DNA of 64,000 nucleotides, taken from contig NZ_BDBT01000012.1 of NCBI RefSeq assembly GCF_001613125.1, forward strand, positions 142,943 through 206,942, in the 5' to 3' direction. A program made the translations under genes and the position numbers. Below are positions 55,758-63,621 of this stretch, in pieces. Every line of letters starts with the position of its first letter. Position 1 is the first letter of the stretch. Origin of the DNA: Nocardia shimofusensis NBRC 100134. GTDB lineage: Bacteria > Actinomycetota > Actinomycetes > Mycobacteriales > Mycobacteriaceae. The notes under the pieces are model-generated. The model ran no database searches, was not told the origin of the DNA, and worked only from the letters and a program-made list of their open reading frames with translations.

Positions 55758-56330
55758 TCAGGCGTCGGCGGCGCGCAGTGCGAACCAGCCCTCGCCGGGG
55801 TCGGCGAAACCGTGGTAGACGAGCGGCGCGCGCTGGTCGATGTCGAAGTGCCGGTAGACCGCGAGCATCGCCTGGCGGACCGACCACGCCTGGAAGTCAT
55901 CGATGCGCCGCATGCCGATCCGGTGCTCGGGCAGTGTCGCCAGGCGCAGCACCTCGGCGCGGTCGCCGAGATCGAGGCCGGCGGGGGTGGGATCGGTGAT
56001 GAGATGGTCGCGCAGGACGGTGCGGATCAGATCGGGGTCGCAGGGGCTGGGATCGTAGGTACTGAAGATTGTTCGATAGGGCGGGGTGACGGTTTCCTGG
56101 GCCGCGTCGATCAGCTCGCGATCGGGCCGGGCTTCTCCGGTGGTGCGAACGTCGTCCTGTTCGAGCACGTGCAGGATGAGCCCGCCGGGTATCAGTGGTT
56201 CGGGAACAAGGAACAACGACATCGACGGTCGCCGGCCCTCGGTCACGCAGACCTTGGTGTTCGGCGGCAATCCGGTGGGTCCGGGAACTGTTCCGTAGGT
56301 GGGGAGTGGTACGGGGGCGGGATCGGACAT
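55758..56330 (-). CDS. Hypothetical protein
   Basis: A 190-residue protein from an ATG with GGAGG upstream. It has a Pro-rich N-terminus (VPLPTYGTVPGPTGLPP), then VCVTEGRRPSMSLFLVPEP and a mixed helix-strand body. The C-terminus, APLVYHGFADPGEGWFALR, looks folded. No signal peptide or membrane helix. I do not recognise a family. It ends 4 bases from the convergent peroxiredoxin stop. Confidence 0.6.
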   Translation of the reverse strand: MSDPAPVPLPTYGTVPGPTGLPPNTKVCVTEGRRPSMSLFLVPEPLIPGGLILHVLEQDDVRTTGEARPDRELIDAAQETVTPPYRTIFSTYDPSPCDPDLIRTVLRDHLITDPTPAGLDLGDRAEVLRLATLPEHRIGMRRIDDFQAWSVRQAMLAVYRHFDIDQRAPLVYHGFADPGEGWFALRAADA

Positions 56331-56706
56331 CCGTCCTCCAGGAAGGCTCGGAACTACAAGGGCGGCGCGCGATCCGCGAGCGCGGACCACACGGCCTGGC
56401 GGTGTCGGTGCGCGTACTTCTCGTTGTGTCCTCGGCTCCCACCGTACTCGCGTCGGGGCGGCGGCGAGCTGGTATTTCCTCGGATGGTCGCGGACACGAG
56501 GATCGCCTTCCAGTGCCGGGTTGCCCGGTCGCAGCGGGCATGCCCGGAAAACCGGGGGCACGGCGATCGCCCTCGAAAACCTCCGTCCCGGTGCGGAATT
56601 GAATACGATCCGGCTGTTCACGGCAGTCCGCCGGAAACGAAACCGGAAGATCCGGGTGATTCGCCCGGCCGCGACGAGGCGGCGGCCGGAGAGATGAGGT
56701 TCGACC
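56331..56706. other. Intergenic region between divergent genes
   Basis: 376 bases between the hypothetical gene and the small secreted protein gene. It should hold both promoters. I see no convincing ORF, operator or hairpin. Confidence 0.35.
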
Positions 56707-57093
56707 ATGAGAACGACGATGACCGGGCTGGCGGCGGCGACGCTGGCTGCGTGTGCGATACCGGTGATCGCGGCGCCGAACGCGGCCGCCGAGATCGAAA
56801 AGCTGATCGTCATGGGTCCCGACTACGGGATTCCCTGCTCGAGCGAATGGGGATGCCAGATCCGCGCGGTCACGGGCGGCGTGGACGCCTACGATCCGGT
56901 GACCATCACGATCGACGGCGAGGTCGTCAGCACTTCGGGCTTCTACGATTGGTATCCGGTCGAAGACCGCACCTACACGATCGCCGCTATCCAGAACGCG
57001 TCGAAGCGATCGATGACGATCACCCTGCCCTATGACTACCAGCGGCCGCAATCGCTGTCCGGCGAGGCGCCGAGCAGTGGATCCGCGAGCTGA
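56707..57093 (+). CDS. Small secreted protein of unknown function
   Basis: A 128-residue protein with a Sec signal peptide (MRTTMTGLAAATLAACAIPV, likely cut after NAAA near residue 28). The mature part has two Cys (IPCSSEWGCQIRA) that could form a disulfide, then an immunoglobulin-like beta pattern (YDPVTITIDGEVVSTSGFYDW). Similar small secreted proteins are common in Nocardia and mycobacteria with no known role. The polar C-terminus is Ser-rich. Confidence 0.7.
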   Translation: MRTTMTGLAAATLAACAIPVIAAPNAAAEIEKLIVMGPDYGIPCSSEWGCQIRAVTGGVDAYDPVTITIDGEVVSTSGFYDWYPVEDRTYTIAAIQNASKRSMTITLPYDYQRPQSLSGEAPSSGSAS

Positions 57094-57226
57094 TCATGGC
57101 GCGTCGCGGTGCGACCTCTCGGATTCGGATCGATTCGGCGCTGACCAGCTGATCCACGGGTTGTAGAGCCCGAGCCGCGGAGAAAACCGGCGCATCCGCC
57201 TGCCCAAAATCCGAAACGTGCTCACT

Positions 57227-57925
57227 TCACATTTCGTGGCGCGTGGGTGCGCCGGTTACACCCGAGCTTCGGGTTGTCCGTAGCAGCACCGGCGTCAGAT
57301 AGCCTGCGGCGAAGGCGCGCAGTTCCGGCTCGTCACGCAGCCGCGGTGGCGCGTCGGGAGTGAGGACCAGGGAGTGCACGAGGCGCACGATCATGCCCGC
57401 GAGGGTCTCCGGGTCACGGACCGCGCCCGTGGTGGCGAAGAGTTGCTCGGCGACGAAGGCGGTGGCCAGGGCGAGGATGTCGCCCGCGCCGATGGTGATC
57501 GCGGCAAGGGTCTGATCGCGGTCCACGGCAAGCAGTTTCACCAGGATCGGATTGGTGCGCAGCAGCGTGACGGTGGTGGCGAAACCGTGGGTGACGCGCT
57601 CGGCGGCGGCTTCGGGATCGGCCGGATCGAGGTGGCGCAGGCGGGCCGCGATCTGTTCGAGGACGCGGGCCGTTTCGCGCAGCAGAGCGGCGCGCACGAT
57701 CACGTCCTTGGCGCCCACGCGCCGGTAGAGGGTGGCGCGGTTGACGCCTGCCTGCCGGGCGATGTCGTCGGCGCTGACGCGGCTGATGCCGATGTCGGCG
57801 AACAGCGTGAGGGCGGCGTCGAGGATGCGGGCGGTGGTGGCGTCGCGGTCGATCTCGGCGCCGAGTAGCGCTGCGAAGTCGCTGGATTCCGGGGAGTTCT
57901 CTGCCGGGGGGTTCGGTGACGCCAC
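57227..57925 (-). CDS. TetR-family regulator of the divergent MpaB/4-hydroxyacyl operon
   Basis: A 232-residue TetR protein from GTG 57925. The HTH is at about residues 30-75, with VSADDIARQAGVNRATLYRR. The C-terminal domain is helical. Longer in-frame starts lie within or beyond the 31-base inverted repeat at 58001-58031 and are rejected. The operator lies between this gene and the oxygenase gene at 58062, so the regulator probably controls both. The ligand may be an acyl-CoA or lipid (inference). Confidence 0.85.
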   Translation of the reverse strand: MASPNPPAENSPESSDFAALLGAEIDRDATTARILDAALTLFADIGISRVSADDIARQAGVNRATLYRRVGAKDVIVRAALLRETARVLEQIAARLRHLDPADPEAAAERVTHGFATTVTLLRTNPILVKLLAVDRDQTLAAITIGAGDILALATAFVAEQLFATTGAVRDPETLAGMIVRLVHSLVLTPDAPPRLRDEPELRAFAAGYLTPVLLRTTRSSGVTGAPTRHEM

Positions 57926-58000
57926 GCGGCTGAACCTTACCGGGGCTGCGGTGGTGCGCGGGCTGGTCCGGCGAGACGGTCCCCGCTCGCCTGGCGAGAG

Positions 58001-58031
58001 GATGCGACAATCCGCTATATTTTGTCGCATC
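58001..58031. promoter_or_regulatory. 31-base inverted repeat, TetR operator candidate
   Basis: Perfect 10-base arms GATGCGACAA and TTGTCGCATC with an 11-base centre that contains TATATT (58016-58021), a likely -10 element for the gene at 58062. Binding would block that promoter. Confidence 0.8.
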
Positions 58032-58061
58032 GATTCACCCGTGTGACGAGGAGGTCCCATC

Positions 58062-58934
58062 GTGGGTGCTATGAACGGCTCCGCCACCGCCGCTGCGGAA
58101 GAGGGGTCGACTCTGCTCGGCGCCCCCATCGGTCCGGGCTCGCTGGTCTGGAAGTACGCCGGAGACTGGCGCAACATGCTGTTCCTGGGCCGGACCGGCA
58201 TCATGCAGAACATGCACCCCGCCGTCGGCGCGGCGCTGCAGGATCATTCGAACTTCTTCGACAACCCGTGGGATCGCCTGGTCCGCTCGGTGCCGCAGAT
58301 CCAGGGCATGATCTACGACGCCGACAACGAAGAGCAGGCCGCCCGAGTGCGCGACTACCACAAGCCGCTCAAGGGCACCGATTCGCGCGGCGAGCGCTAC
58401 CACGCGCTCAACCCGGACGTGTACTGGTGGACCCACGCCACCTTCGTCGAACTCAATATCGCCATCAACGAGTACTTCGGCACCCCGCTGACCGACGCGC
58501 AGAAGGATCAGCTGATCGCCGAGGGCGTCACCTGGTGGCGGATGTACGGCCTGTCGGATCGGGTGCTCGTCTCGAACTACGCGGAGTTCAAGGAGTACTG
58601 GGACCGCACCATCGACGAGGTGCTGGAACGCAATGCCACCACCGACTTCGCGCTGCGCCTGGATCGGCAGAAGATCCCGACGATGCCGGGCATTCCCGAG
58701 CCGGTGTGGTCGGTGATCTGGCGGCCGGTGATGGCGTTCAATCTCTGGCTCGCCAACGGCCTGATGCCGGAGCGGGCGCGCGAGATCCTCGGCATGCGGC
58801 CGTGGGGGCGCGTCGACCAGGCGGCGTTCACCGTCTTCTGCAATACCGTCCGCTACACCTGGCCGCTGCTGCCCGACCGCCTGAAGTACGCGCCGCGTGC
58901 CTACGCGGGCATCAAGCGAGTGCGCGGGAAGTAG
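58062..58934 (+). CDS. MpaB/DUF2236-family oxygenase
   Basis: A 290-residue protein of the MpaB/rubber-oxygenase-like (DUF2236) family. IGPGSLVWKYAGDWRNMLFL near residue 22 and the YHALNPDVYWWTHATFVEL stretch are family motifs; the His in that region is a candidate heme ligand. Some members are heme-b oxygenases, many are unassigned. GTG 58062 has GAGGAGG 7 bases upstream. No signal peptide. Together with the kinase and acyl-CoA dehydrogenase downstream it may act on a lipid or terpenoid-like substrate. Confidence 0.85.
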   Translation: MGAMNGSATAAAEEGSTLLGAPIGPGSLVWKYAGDWRNMLFLGRTGIMQNMHPAVGAALQDHSNFFDNPWDRLVRSVPQIQGMIYDADNEEQAARVRDYHKPLKGTDSRGERYHALNPDVYWWTHATFVELNIAINEYFGTPLTDAQKDQLIAEGVTWWRMYGLSDRVLVSNYAEFKEYWDRTIDEVLERNATTDFALRLDRQKIPTMPGIPEPVWSVIWRPVMAFNLWLANGLMPERAREILGMRPWGRVDQAAFTVFCNTVRYTWPLLPDRLKYAPRAYAGIKRVRGK

Positions 58935-59039
58935 CCTTCGTCCGACCGGCTCGGCCGGGCTATTGACGCCAGGCCAACCGATCGGCCAAATTGATCGGGT
59001 CCCATTTATCACCGGGCTGTCCGAACGAGGGAGTCGCCT

Positions 59040-59336
59040 GTGCAGAACCGACCGACGGCAGCCGAGCTGCTGGAATCGCTGGCCGAGCTGCTGGAGGACA
59101 CGCTGTTGCCCGCGTTGCCGCCCGGTCTGCAACATCGCGCGCGGGTCGGGGCGAACCTGGCCCGCATCCTGAGCCGGGAGGTCGAGCTCGGCCCCGACGC
59201 GGCGGCGCGGGAGGCCGAACTGCTGGCCGCCGTGCCGGAGGGGAACGAGGAAGCCCTCTGGCACGCGCTCGCCGAAGTGGTGCGCGCCGACCTCGCGATC
59301 GCCAAGCCCGGCTACGACAGCTGGGAGGGTGAGTGA
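59040..59336 (+). CDS. DUF6285-like small protein, LvaB-like partner of the kinase
   Basis: A 98-residue all-helical protein (RPTAAELLESLAELLEDTLL, then ARVGANLARILSREVELG). From memory it fits DUF6285. In the Pseudomonas levulinate system the small protein LvaB is needed with kinase LvaA to phosphorylate 4-hydroxyacyl-CoA; the size and place here fit that role. The GTG has GAGGGAG upstream. The stop overlaps the kinase start by 4 bases (GTGA). Confidence 0.8.
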   Translation: MQNRPTAAELLESLAELLEDTLLPALPPGLQHRARVGANLARILSREVELGPDAAAREAELLAAVPEGNEEALWHALAEVVRADLAIAKPGYDSWEGE

Positions 59337-60337
59337 ACGCCGATCCGTCCACCGGTCTGGCCGAGTTCCTCGGCGAGACTTTCGGCAGCCCCGTGCGCGT
59401 CACCGGACTGGAATTCCTCTCCGCGGGCGCACGGCGGCGCAATGTGGCTTTCACCGCCGAGGTCCAGGGGCAGGGGGCGCGTCCGCTGGTGGCGACCATC
59501 GTGCCGCCCGCGGTGGAGATCATGACCGTCGAGGCCGAGGCGGCGGTGCGGGAACTGGCGCGGGCCAACGGCGTTCCGGTACCCGAGGTGGTGGCGGTGT
59601 GCGCCGATCCCGCCCGCATCGGTGAGCCGTTCCTGGTATCCGAACGCATCGATGGTGAGACGGTGCCGCGCAAGGTGCTTCGCCTGATCGCGGCGTCCGG
59701 GAATGCCGAGACCGTCGCCCGGCAGTGGGGAGCGGCGATGGGCGCCCTGCACGCCATCGATCCCGCCCTGGCCCCGGAGGCGTTGCCCGCCGCCGGAGCC
59801 GATCCGGCCGCCGAGCAACTGGCCGAGGCCGAGAAGGGCGTGCGCACGCTGCTGGCCGATCGTCCGGTGTTCGCGATGGCGTTGCGCTGGCTGGAACGCC
59901 GACTGCCCACCGCGCCGGCACGCACCGCCTTGCTGCACACCGATCTGCGCAACGGCAACATCGTCGTCGCCCCCGAGGGCCTGACCGCTGTCCTGGACTG
60001 GGAGGGCGCGCAGCGCAACGGCGACCCGATGCGCGATGTGGCCTGGCCCGCGCTGCGGATGTGGCGATTCCGCAACGACGACAAGGAATTCGGCGGTTTC
60101 GCCGACCGGGACACCTTCGTGCGCGGCTACGAGGAAGCCGGGGGCAGTTTCGATCTCGACCGGTTCCGCTGGTGGAAGGTGATGGGCACGCTCGCCTGGG
60201 GCGTCGGGCTGGCCGGACAGGCCGCCGCGCATCTGGACGGCACCGTCCGCGACATCGTCATGGCCGCCAGCGGCCGCCGCGTGTCGGAAATCGAATGGGA
60301 TCTGCTCATGCAGATCCGACCGGACGCGAAAGCCTAG
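59333..60337 (+). CDS. APH-fold acyl-CoA kinase (LvaA / ACAD10-11 kinase-domain type)
   Basis: A 334-residue phosphotransferase with the aminoglycoside-kinase fold. The Brenner motif is LLHTDLRNGNIVV near residues 198-210 (His, Asp and Asn in place), followed by the DFG-like LDWEGAQRNGDP. In LvaA and the kinase domains of ACAD10/11 this fold phosphorylates 4-hydroxyacyl-CoA. Antibiotic kinase activity is unlikely in this setting. It is coupled to the DUF6285-like gene and 7 bases before the dehydrogenase. Confidence 0.85.
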   Translation: MNADPSTGLAEFLGETFGSPVRVTGLEFLSAGARRRNVAFTAEVQGQGARPLVATIVPPAVEIMTVEAEAAVRELARANGVPVPEVVAVCADPARIGEPFLVSERIDGETVPRKVLRLIAASGNAETVARQWGAAMGALHAIDPALAPEALPAAGADPAAEQLAEAEKGVRTLLADRPVFAMALRWLERRLPTAPARTALLHTDLRNGNIVVAPEGLTAVLDWEGAQRNGDPMRDVAWPALRMWRFRNDDKEFGGFADRDTFVRGYEEAGGSFDLDRFRWWKVMGTLAWGVGLAGQAAAHLDGTVRDIVMAASGRRVSEIEWDLLMQIRPDAKA

Positions 60338-60344
60338 GAGAGAC

Positions 60345-61607
60345 ATGGACTTCGAACTTCCCGAGGAACTGGCCGACTACCTGAAGGAACTCGACGCCTT
60401 CATCGAAGCCGAGATCATCCCGCTCGAGCAGACCGGCGACAACATCAAGTTCTTCGACCACCGCCGCGAGGACGCCCGCACCGACTGGGAGCGCGGCGGC
60501 CTGCCCACCGAGGAATGGGAGGCGCTGCTGGCCGAATCACGCCGCCGCGCCGACGCCGCGGGCCACTACCGCTACGCCTTCCCCAAGGAATTCGGCGGCC
60601 GCGACGGCACCAACCTCGGCATGGCGGTCATCCGCGAGCACCTCGCCCGCCGCGGCCTGGGCCTGCACTGCGACCTGCAGAACGAGCACGCCATCGTCGC
60701 CAACAATGTCGGCCTGCTGCTGATGCTCGAGTACGGCACCGAGGCCCAGAAGGCGCAGTGGGTGGACGGATTGGCCGAGGGCACCAAGTTCTTCGCCTTC
60801 GGCATCACCGAGCCCGAACACGGCTCGGATGCCACCCACATGGAGACCACCGCCGTGCGCGACGGCGACGACTGGGTCATCGACGGCGTCAAGACCTGGA
60901 ACACCGGCGTGCACATCGCCGACGCCGACCTGATCTTCGCCCGCACCTCCGGTAAGGCGGGCGACGGCCGCGGTATCACCGCCTTCCTGGTTCCCACCGA
61001 CACTCCCGGCTTCCACGTCGACGAGTACCTGTGGACGTTCAACATGCCCACCGATCACGCCCGCGTCTCGCTGAACAGCGTGCGGGTGCCGGATTCCGCG
61101 ATCTTCGGCGGCGAGGGCCGCGGCCTCGGCGTCGTCCAGCACTTCTTCAACGAGAACCGGATCCGCCAGGCCGCCTCCAGCCTCGGCGCGGCGCAGTACT
61201 GCATCGATCAGGCCGTCGCCTACGCCAACGAGCGCAAGCCCTTCGGTAAGCCGTTGTCGTCCAACCAGGCGATCCAGTTCCAGCTGGTCGAGCTGCACAC
61301 CCAGTGCGAGATGCTGCGAGCCCTGGTCCACAAGACCGCCTGGTCCATGGACCGCTACGGCAATTTCTCGGTGTCCGAACAGGTCTCGATGTGCAACTAC
61401 TGGGCCAACCGGCTGGTCTGCGAGGCCGCCGACCGCGCCATGCAGGTGCACGGCGGGCTCGGCTACTCCCGGTACAAGCCGTTCGAGCACATCTACCGAC
61501 ATCACCGCCGCTACCGCATCACCGAGGGTGCGGAGGAGATCCAGATGCGCCGGGTCGCGGGCTACCTGTTCGGTTTCATGGACCGGAAATCGGTCAAGGG
61601 CGTTTAG
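60345..61607 (+). CDS. Acyl-CoA dehydrogenase family enzyme (LvaC / ACAD11-like)
   Basis: A 420-residue flavoprotein. ITEPEHGSDATHMETTA is the FAD/substrate loop. FNENRIRQAASSLGAAQYCID and YANERKPFGKPLSSNQAIQF are the central helices. YRITEGAEEIQMRRVAGYL is the C-terminal signature. Beside an APH kinase it resembles LvaC/ACAD11, which remove the 4-phosphate to give an enoyl-CoA instead of simple dehydrogenation. AGGAGAG precedes the ATG. Length is normal. Confidence 0.9.
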   Translation: MDFELPEELADYLKELDAFIEAEIIPLEQTGDNIKFFDHRREDARTDWERGGLPTEEWEALLAESRRRADAAGHYRYAFPKEFGGRDGTNLGMAVIREHLARRGLGLHCDLQNEHAIVANNVGLLLMLEYGTEAQKAQWVDGLAEGTKFFAFGITEPEHGSDATHMETTAVRDGDDWVIDGVKTWNTGVHIADADLIFARTSGKAGDGRGITAFLVPTDTPGFHVDEYLWTFNMPTDHARVSLNSVRVPDSAIFGGEGRGLGVVQHFFNENRIRQAASSLGAAQYCIDQAVAYANERKPFGKPLSSNQAIQFQLVELHTQCEMLRALVHKTAWSMDRYGNFSVSEQVSMCNYWANRLVCEAADRAMQVHGGLGYSRYKPFEHIYRHHRRYRITEGAEEIQMRRVAGYLFGFMDRKSVKGV

Positions 61608-61729
61608 CCCGCGTCTCTCGTAGGTCACGGGGCCCGGCAGGCGTTGGGTTCACGCGGTTGTCGCATACGAGGTTCAGCAGCGCAGGTATGAGCGCCCACC
61701 CTGACCCCGGTCAAGGCCTGCTGGCTGCT

Positions 61730-62027
61730 ATGCAGCGGACCAGAGTGGTGCGGTCGATGTAGTGACCAAGATCGGAATTGAGCATCTCGATGAAGGGCTG
61801 TAGCGGCTGCGTTGTTCCATTCATTCATAGAGCTGCAGAGCCGCCTTCCTGGAGCCGCCTCCCGCCTGGATGTAGGTCGATAGCCGCGCTGGGCTGAGCC
61901 ATCGCTCGACCCACGTTCCATCGTTGTCTGCGAGCGTGAACACGCCTGTCGACACGGTTTGCCTTCCTAGCTGAACGCATGTAGATTGGCTGACGAACAG
62001 CCCCGGTGGGCCGCTGACCTTGGTCAA
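61730..62027 (-). pseudogene. Frameshifted remnant of an Abi-like (abortive infection) protein
   Basis: On the minus strand the segment ERWLSPARLSTYIQAGGG, then SRKAALQLYE, matches the N-terminal pattern of Abi-like proteins (LS-x-R-x3-Y-x2-A-x-GG-x-A-x2-LYEWN). Immediately after LYE, a repeated TGAA (61826-61833 region) shifts the frame: without it the text reads LYEWNNAA. A further frame continues FIEMLNSDLGHYIDR before breaking down. The remaining two-thirds of the family are missing. I infer a dead defence gene. Confidence 0.5.
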
Positions 62028-62042
62028 GTCGCCGGGGCTTTG
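61999..62042. terminator. Terminator-like hairpin
   Basis: AGCCCCGG (61999-62006) pairs with CCGGGGCT (62032-62039), followed by TTG. A second hairpin follows at 62064-62094. They lie in the degraded region, and the transcript they serve is not clear. Confidence 0.45.
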
Positions 62043-62564
62043 TGCTGCCTACGGAGCCTTCAAAGCTCCCCGGGTTTCGCGCGCCCCGGGGGCTCTGTCT
62101 GCAGCCGGTCGCTCAGAGTAGTCGGCATATCGATCGGGTTCGTACTCGGCCGGTGTTGTCCGGTCGAGGCGGTGCAGGAGCCGAGTCGTGTTGTCCCAGC
62201 ACCCCCATCCGCTGTGCCGCGATCGCGGTCAACGATAGGGCGTCCAGCCCGCCGCGCGGGGACGACGGTCCCTGGCACGACCAGCCCGAGGATGCCAAAA
62301 CCAAGCCTCGGATCAGTTCCTCGGTGCCGGTGGGCCGGCGGCCAACGCTGCGGTCGCCTGTGCGATTGTCTCGGGCGGTGCGGCAACGCTGATCAGCACA
62401 CTCGGGTGCCACCCGCTGGCCGACCTTGTTCCTTCATCGACCTCACCAGCCATCACATCAGCGTGGTGGATCTCCTCACCGCCTGGATTCGCCAGAATCA
62501 CACTCTCGCAGAAGGATTTGAGACCGATAGGAAAGATCGAACACGTGAAGATGGACCTGCAGAG

Positions 62565-63185
62565 TTGACCCCCACCGACGACGCCGCAGCCGCTCGGCTC
62601 CTTGCCGACTACCACCAAGCCCGCGGGTACGCCGACACCATCCTCGACATCCCCAACCGCTCCATCACACCCGAACTGATCATCGTGTTGTCGGAGTGGT
62701 TGACCGAACTCGAGACGCGGTGGCCGGGGGAGAAGACTCGGGCACGTGATCTGGCCCGACTGTCCCTGTGCCGGGCGCTGGGTACCAAGGAGTCCCGCAA
62801 GTCGGTCGCGATCCCTGCTCTGATCTCCCAGTTCGATCACGCCAAGAACATCAACGTGCACACCCGCTCGGCTGCCGGCATCGCCCTCTACGACATCCCG
62901 GCGGGCAAGGAGTACTTCGACCAGCTGGCCGCGATCGCAGCGGACCGAGAGTTCGGCAAGAGCCGTGCCATGGTGGTCACCTGGCTGGGCAAATCACGTC
63001 ACCCCGACGCGGCAGCGGTCGCGGTGGCGCAACTCGACGATGAAACGGTGCAAGGTAACGCCTTGGACGCACTATCGAAGATGCGTGCCCAGGGTGTCCG
63101 AGAACAGGTCGAGCCATTCCTGAAAGCCAAGCAGTCCTGGCATCGCCGGCTCGCCGAACGCATCCTGCGCTACGACCAGAGCTGA
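62565..63185 (+). CDS. HEAT-repeat-like hypothetical protein
   Basis: A 206-residue all-helical protein. Repeats of about 35 residues can be seen (ARLSLCRALGTKESRKSVAI, then AAGIALYDIPAGKEYFDQLA and LGKSRHPDAAAVAVAQLDD), the HEAT pattern used in protein binding. TTG 62565 is chosen because codons upstream of it (in-frame GTG at 62463) are mostly A/T-ending and look non-coding; the start is uncertain. No enzyme motif. It converges with the next gene with one base between stops. Confidence 0.6.
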   Translation: MTPTDDAAAARLLADYHQARGYADTILDIPNRSITPELIIVLSEWLTELETRWPGEKTRARDLARLSLCRALGTKESRKSVAIPALISQFDHAKNINVHTRSAAGIALYDIPAGKEYFDQLAAIAADREFGKSRAMVVTWLGKSRHPDAAAVAVAQLDDETVQGNALDALSKMRAQGVREQVEPFLKAKQSWHRRLAERILRYDQS

Positions 63186-63186
63186 A

Positions 63187-63621
63187 TCAGCTCCGCGGCT
63201 GATCTGTCCAAATGATCGGCTCCGTGCGGTAGCCCTCGAGCGGTGCGGCGTTCACCTGTCCGCCGGTGAGTGAATATCGTTCGAGCACGCCGATCGCCGG
63301 CCCGTGAGCATGCTCGAGATGGATCTCGATCCCGCTGGCATGTGTCTGTGGTAGTGCTACGTCGGCAACGACTGCCGCGGCCCTGACCTGCTCGCGTGTC
63401 GCCTGCAACGCCGCGACCGTCCGCTGCTTCGCGACACGCGCGTCGTCGGCGAGCGTCTCGATGACGCTGGTGTCGCCGTCGACATCGACAGCCAGCCCGA
63501 ACGGCAAGAATTCGCCGCGTTCGGCGAGGTGCTTCTCCGCCAACGACAACGCTGACTCCAGCAGCTGGTCCAGGTCATTCTGGACCGACTGTGCGGTGCT
63601 GTCACGCCAGGACATAGCCAT
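63187..63621 (-). CDS. Uncharacterised protein
   Basis: A 144-residue protein from ATG 63621 with GAGGGAG upstream. The N-terminal half is helical (QNDLDQLLESALSLAEKHLA), followed by a beta-rich part with LPFGLAVDVDGD and IEIHLEHAHGPAIGVLERYS. I do not recognise a family. The reading frame stays open upstream into a winged-helix coding segment to the window edge, so the start could be misjudged or the two could be fused. Confidence 0.55.
   Translation of the reverse strand: MAMSWRDSTAQSVQNDLDQLLESALSLAEKHLAERGEFLPFGLAVDVDGDTSVIETLADDARVAKQRTVAALQATREQVRAAAVVADVALPQTHASGIEIHLEHAHGPAIGVLERYSLTGGQVNAAPLEGYRTEPIIWTDQPRS

Larger units (their letters stand above)
61608..62564. other. Degraded lower-GC intergenic region
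   Basis: 957 bases with no intact gene. It holds an Abi-like remnant (about 61730-62027, minus strand), a terminator-like hairpin at 61999-62042 and a second hairpin at 62064-62094. Codon-position bias is lost and A/T is more frequent, most clearly in 62480-62560, which suggests old foreign DNA. Confidence 0.6.

Noticed and set aside
59333..60337. Antibiotic (aminoglycoside) kinase
   Set aside because: The fold is shared, but the gene lies between a DUF6285-like gene and an acyl-CoA dehydrogenase, the arrangement of LvaA/ACAD11-type kinases.
61986..62564. N-terminal extension of the HEAT-like protein back to 61986 or 62463
   Set aside because: Codons here end mostly in A/T, there is no protein-like pattern, and two hairpins lie in the region.
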